NCBI GenBank assembly: GCA_946480245.1
Contig: CAMLIZ010000216.1
Span: 1-5,837, forward strand
Length of the DNA: 5,837 nucleotides
Origin: an uncultured Pseudomonadota bacterium
Lineage (GTDB): Bacteria; Pseudomonadota; Gammaproteobacteria; Burkholderiales; Burkholderiaceae
Direction of reading: 5' to 3'
Made by a program: the position numbers and the translations under genes
Shown: positions 5,706 to 5,837 of the stretch, piece by piece
How positions within the stretch are numbered: position 1 is the stretch's first letter
Layout: each line of letters opens with the position of its first letter
The notes under the pieces: model-generated
Told to the model about the DNA's origin: nothing
The model's database searches: none
The model's input: only the letters and a program-made list of their open reading frames with translations

Positions 5706-5837
5706 TGAAGCAAGCCAGACCGCCGCTGGTGCGAGCGTGGAAACACGGCACTGGAGGAAGGTCCGGACTGCACAGGGCAGCGTAGCAGGTAACACCTGTC
5801 CGCCGTGAGGCGAGGATCAGAGCAACAGAGACGAGTC
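5706..5837 (+). ncRNA. rnpB: RNase P RNA, class A, 5' part only
   Basis: Catalytic RNA of ribonuclease P, which removes 5' leaders from precursor tRNAs. About the first 132 bases are present; the rest lies beyond the right edge. The 5' end is set by alignment to E. coli GAAGCUGACCAGAC (here GAAGCAAGCCAGAC from 5707) and by the upstream -10 box, and may be off by a few bases. P3 can be folded: CUGGUGC (5726-5732) with GCACUGG (5748-5754), then CGUG-GAAA-CACG (5736-5747). The conserved CR-I region reads GAGGAAGGUCCGGACU (5754-5769), followed by CACAGGGCAG. P8 is CAGG (5786-5789) with CCUG (5795-5798) around UAACA, and P9 is CGCC-GUGA-GGCG (5801-5812). AGAGCAACAGAGA follows as in other class A RNAs. 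Recognition is by sequence and structure. One base in CR-I departs from the E. coli form GAGGAAAGUCC. Any reading frame across this region on either strand is not a gene. Confidence 0.94.

Noticed and set aside
5657..5773. Extended N-terminus for CysK (39 more residues)
   Set aside because: It is read through the complement of rnpB, and the family N-terminus begins at [14 protein letters not shown].

Overview
The window is GC-rich DNA with tightly packed genes. It looks like the chromosome of a betaproteobacterium, most likely of the order Burkholderiales. That placement rests on the character of the encoded proteins (a GltL-type ATPase ending SKILQH, a CysK of the [10 protein letters not shown]...[14 protein letters not shown] type, a type II PyrC very close in layout to the E. 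coli enzyme) and on overall base composition. It is a judgement from recall, not the result of a search. I see no insertion sequence, phage gene, CRISPR array, tRNA or rRNA, and no stretch over 300 bases lacks a gene.

Layout, left to right. (1) The 3' part of an amino-acid ABC transporter ATPase gene (+, 1-344) enters from the left edge. (2) Convergent to it, 21 bases away, ends a 688-residue PAS-PAS-GGDEF-EAL cyclic-di-GMP protein (-, 366-2432). A strong GC hairpin spans the gap and holds that gene's stop codon in its loop. (3) A 110-base divergent promoter region (2433-2542) separates it from pyrC, dihydroorotase (+, 2543-3586). (4) pyrC faces, with only four bases between stop codons, a YbjJ-like major facilitator transporter (-, 3591-4733). 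(5) That transporter is the downstream gene of a two-gene operon whose first gene is cysK, O-acetylserine sulfhydrylase (-, 4730-5656). The two reading frames share the four bases TTGA. (6) Divergent from cysK, about 50 bases away, starts rnpB, the RNase P RNA (+, about 5706 to beyond the right edge).

Most genes are housekeeping functions: pyrimidine synthesis, cysteine synthesis, tRNA 5'-end processing and amino-acid uptake. The variable elements are the c-di-GMP protein and the MFS transporter. The transporter's translational coupling to cysK suggests, without proving, a role tied to cysteine or O-acetylserine. I did not find a convincing new multi-gene system. The points most worth checking are a perfect 7-bp palindrome around the rnpB -10 box that could make a shared cysK/rnpB promoter, a possible leaderless pyrC transcript, the cysK-transporter coupling, and a base change in the conserved CR-I region of rnpB.
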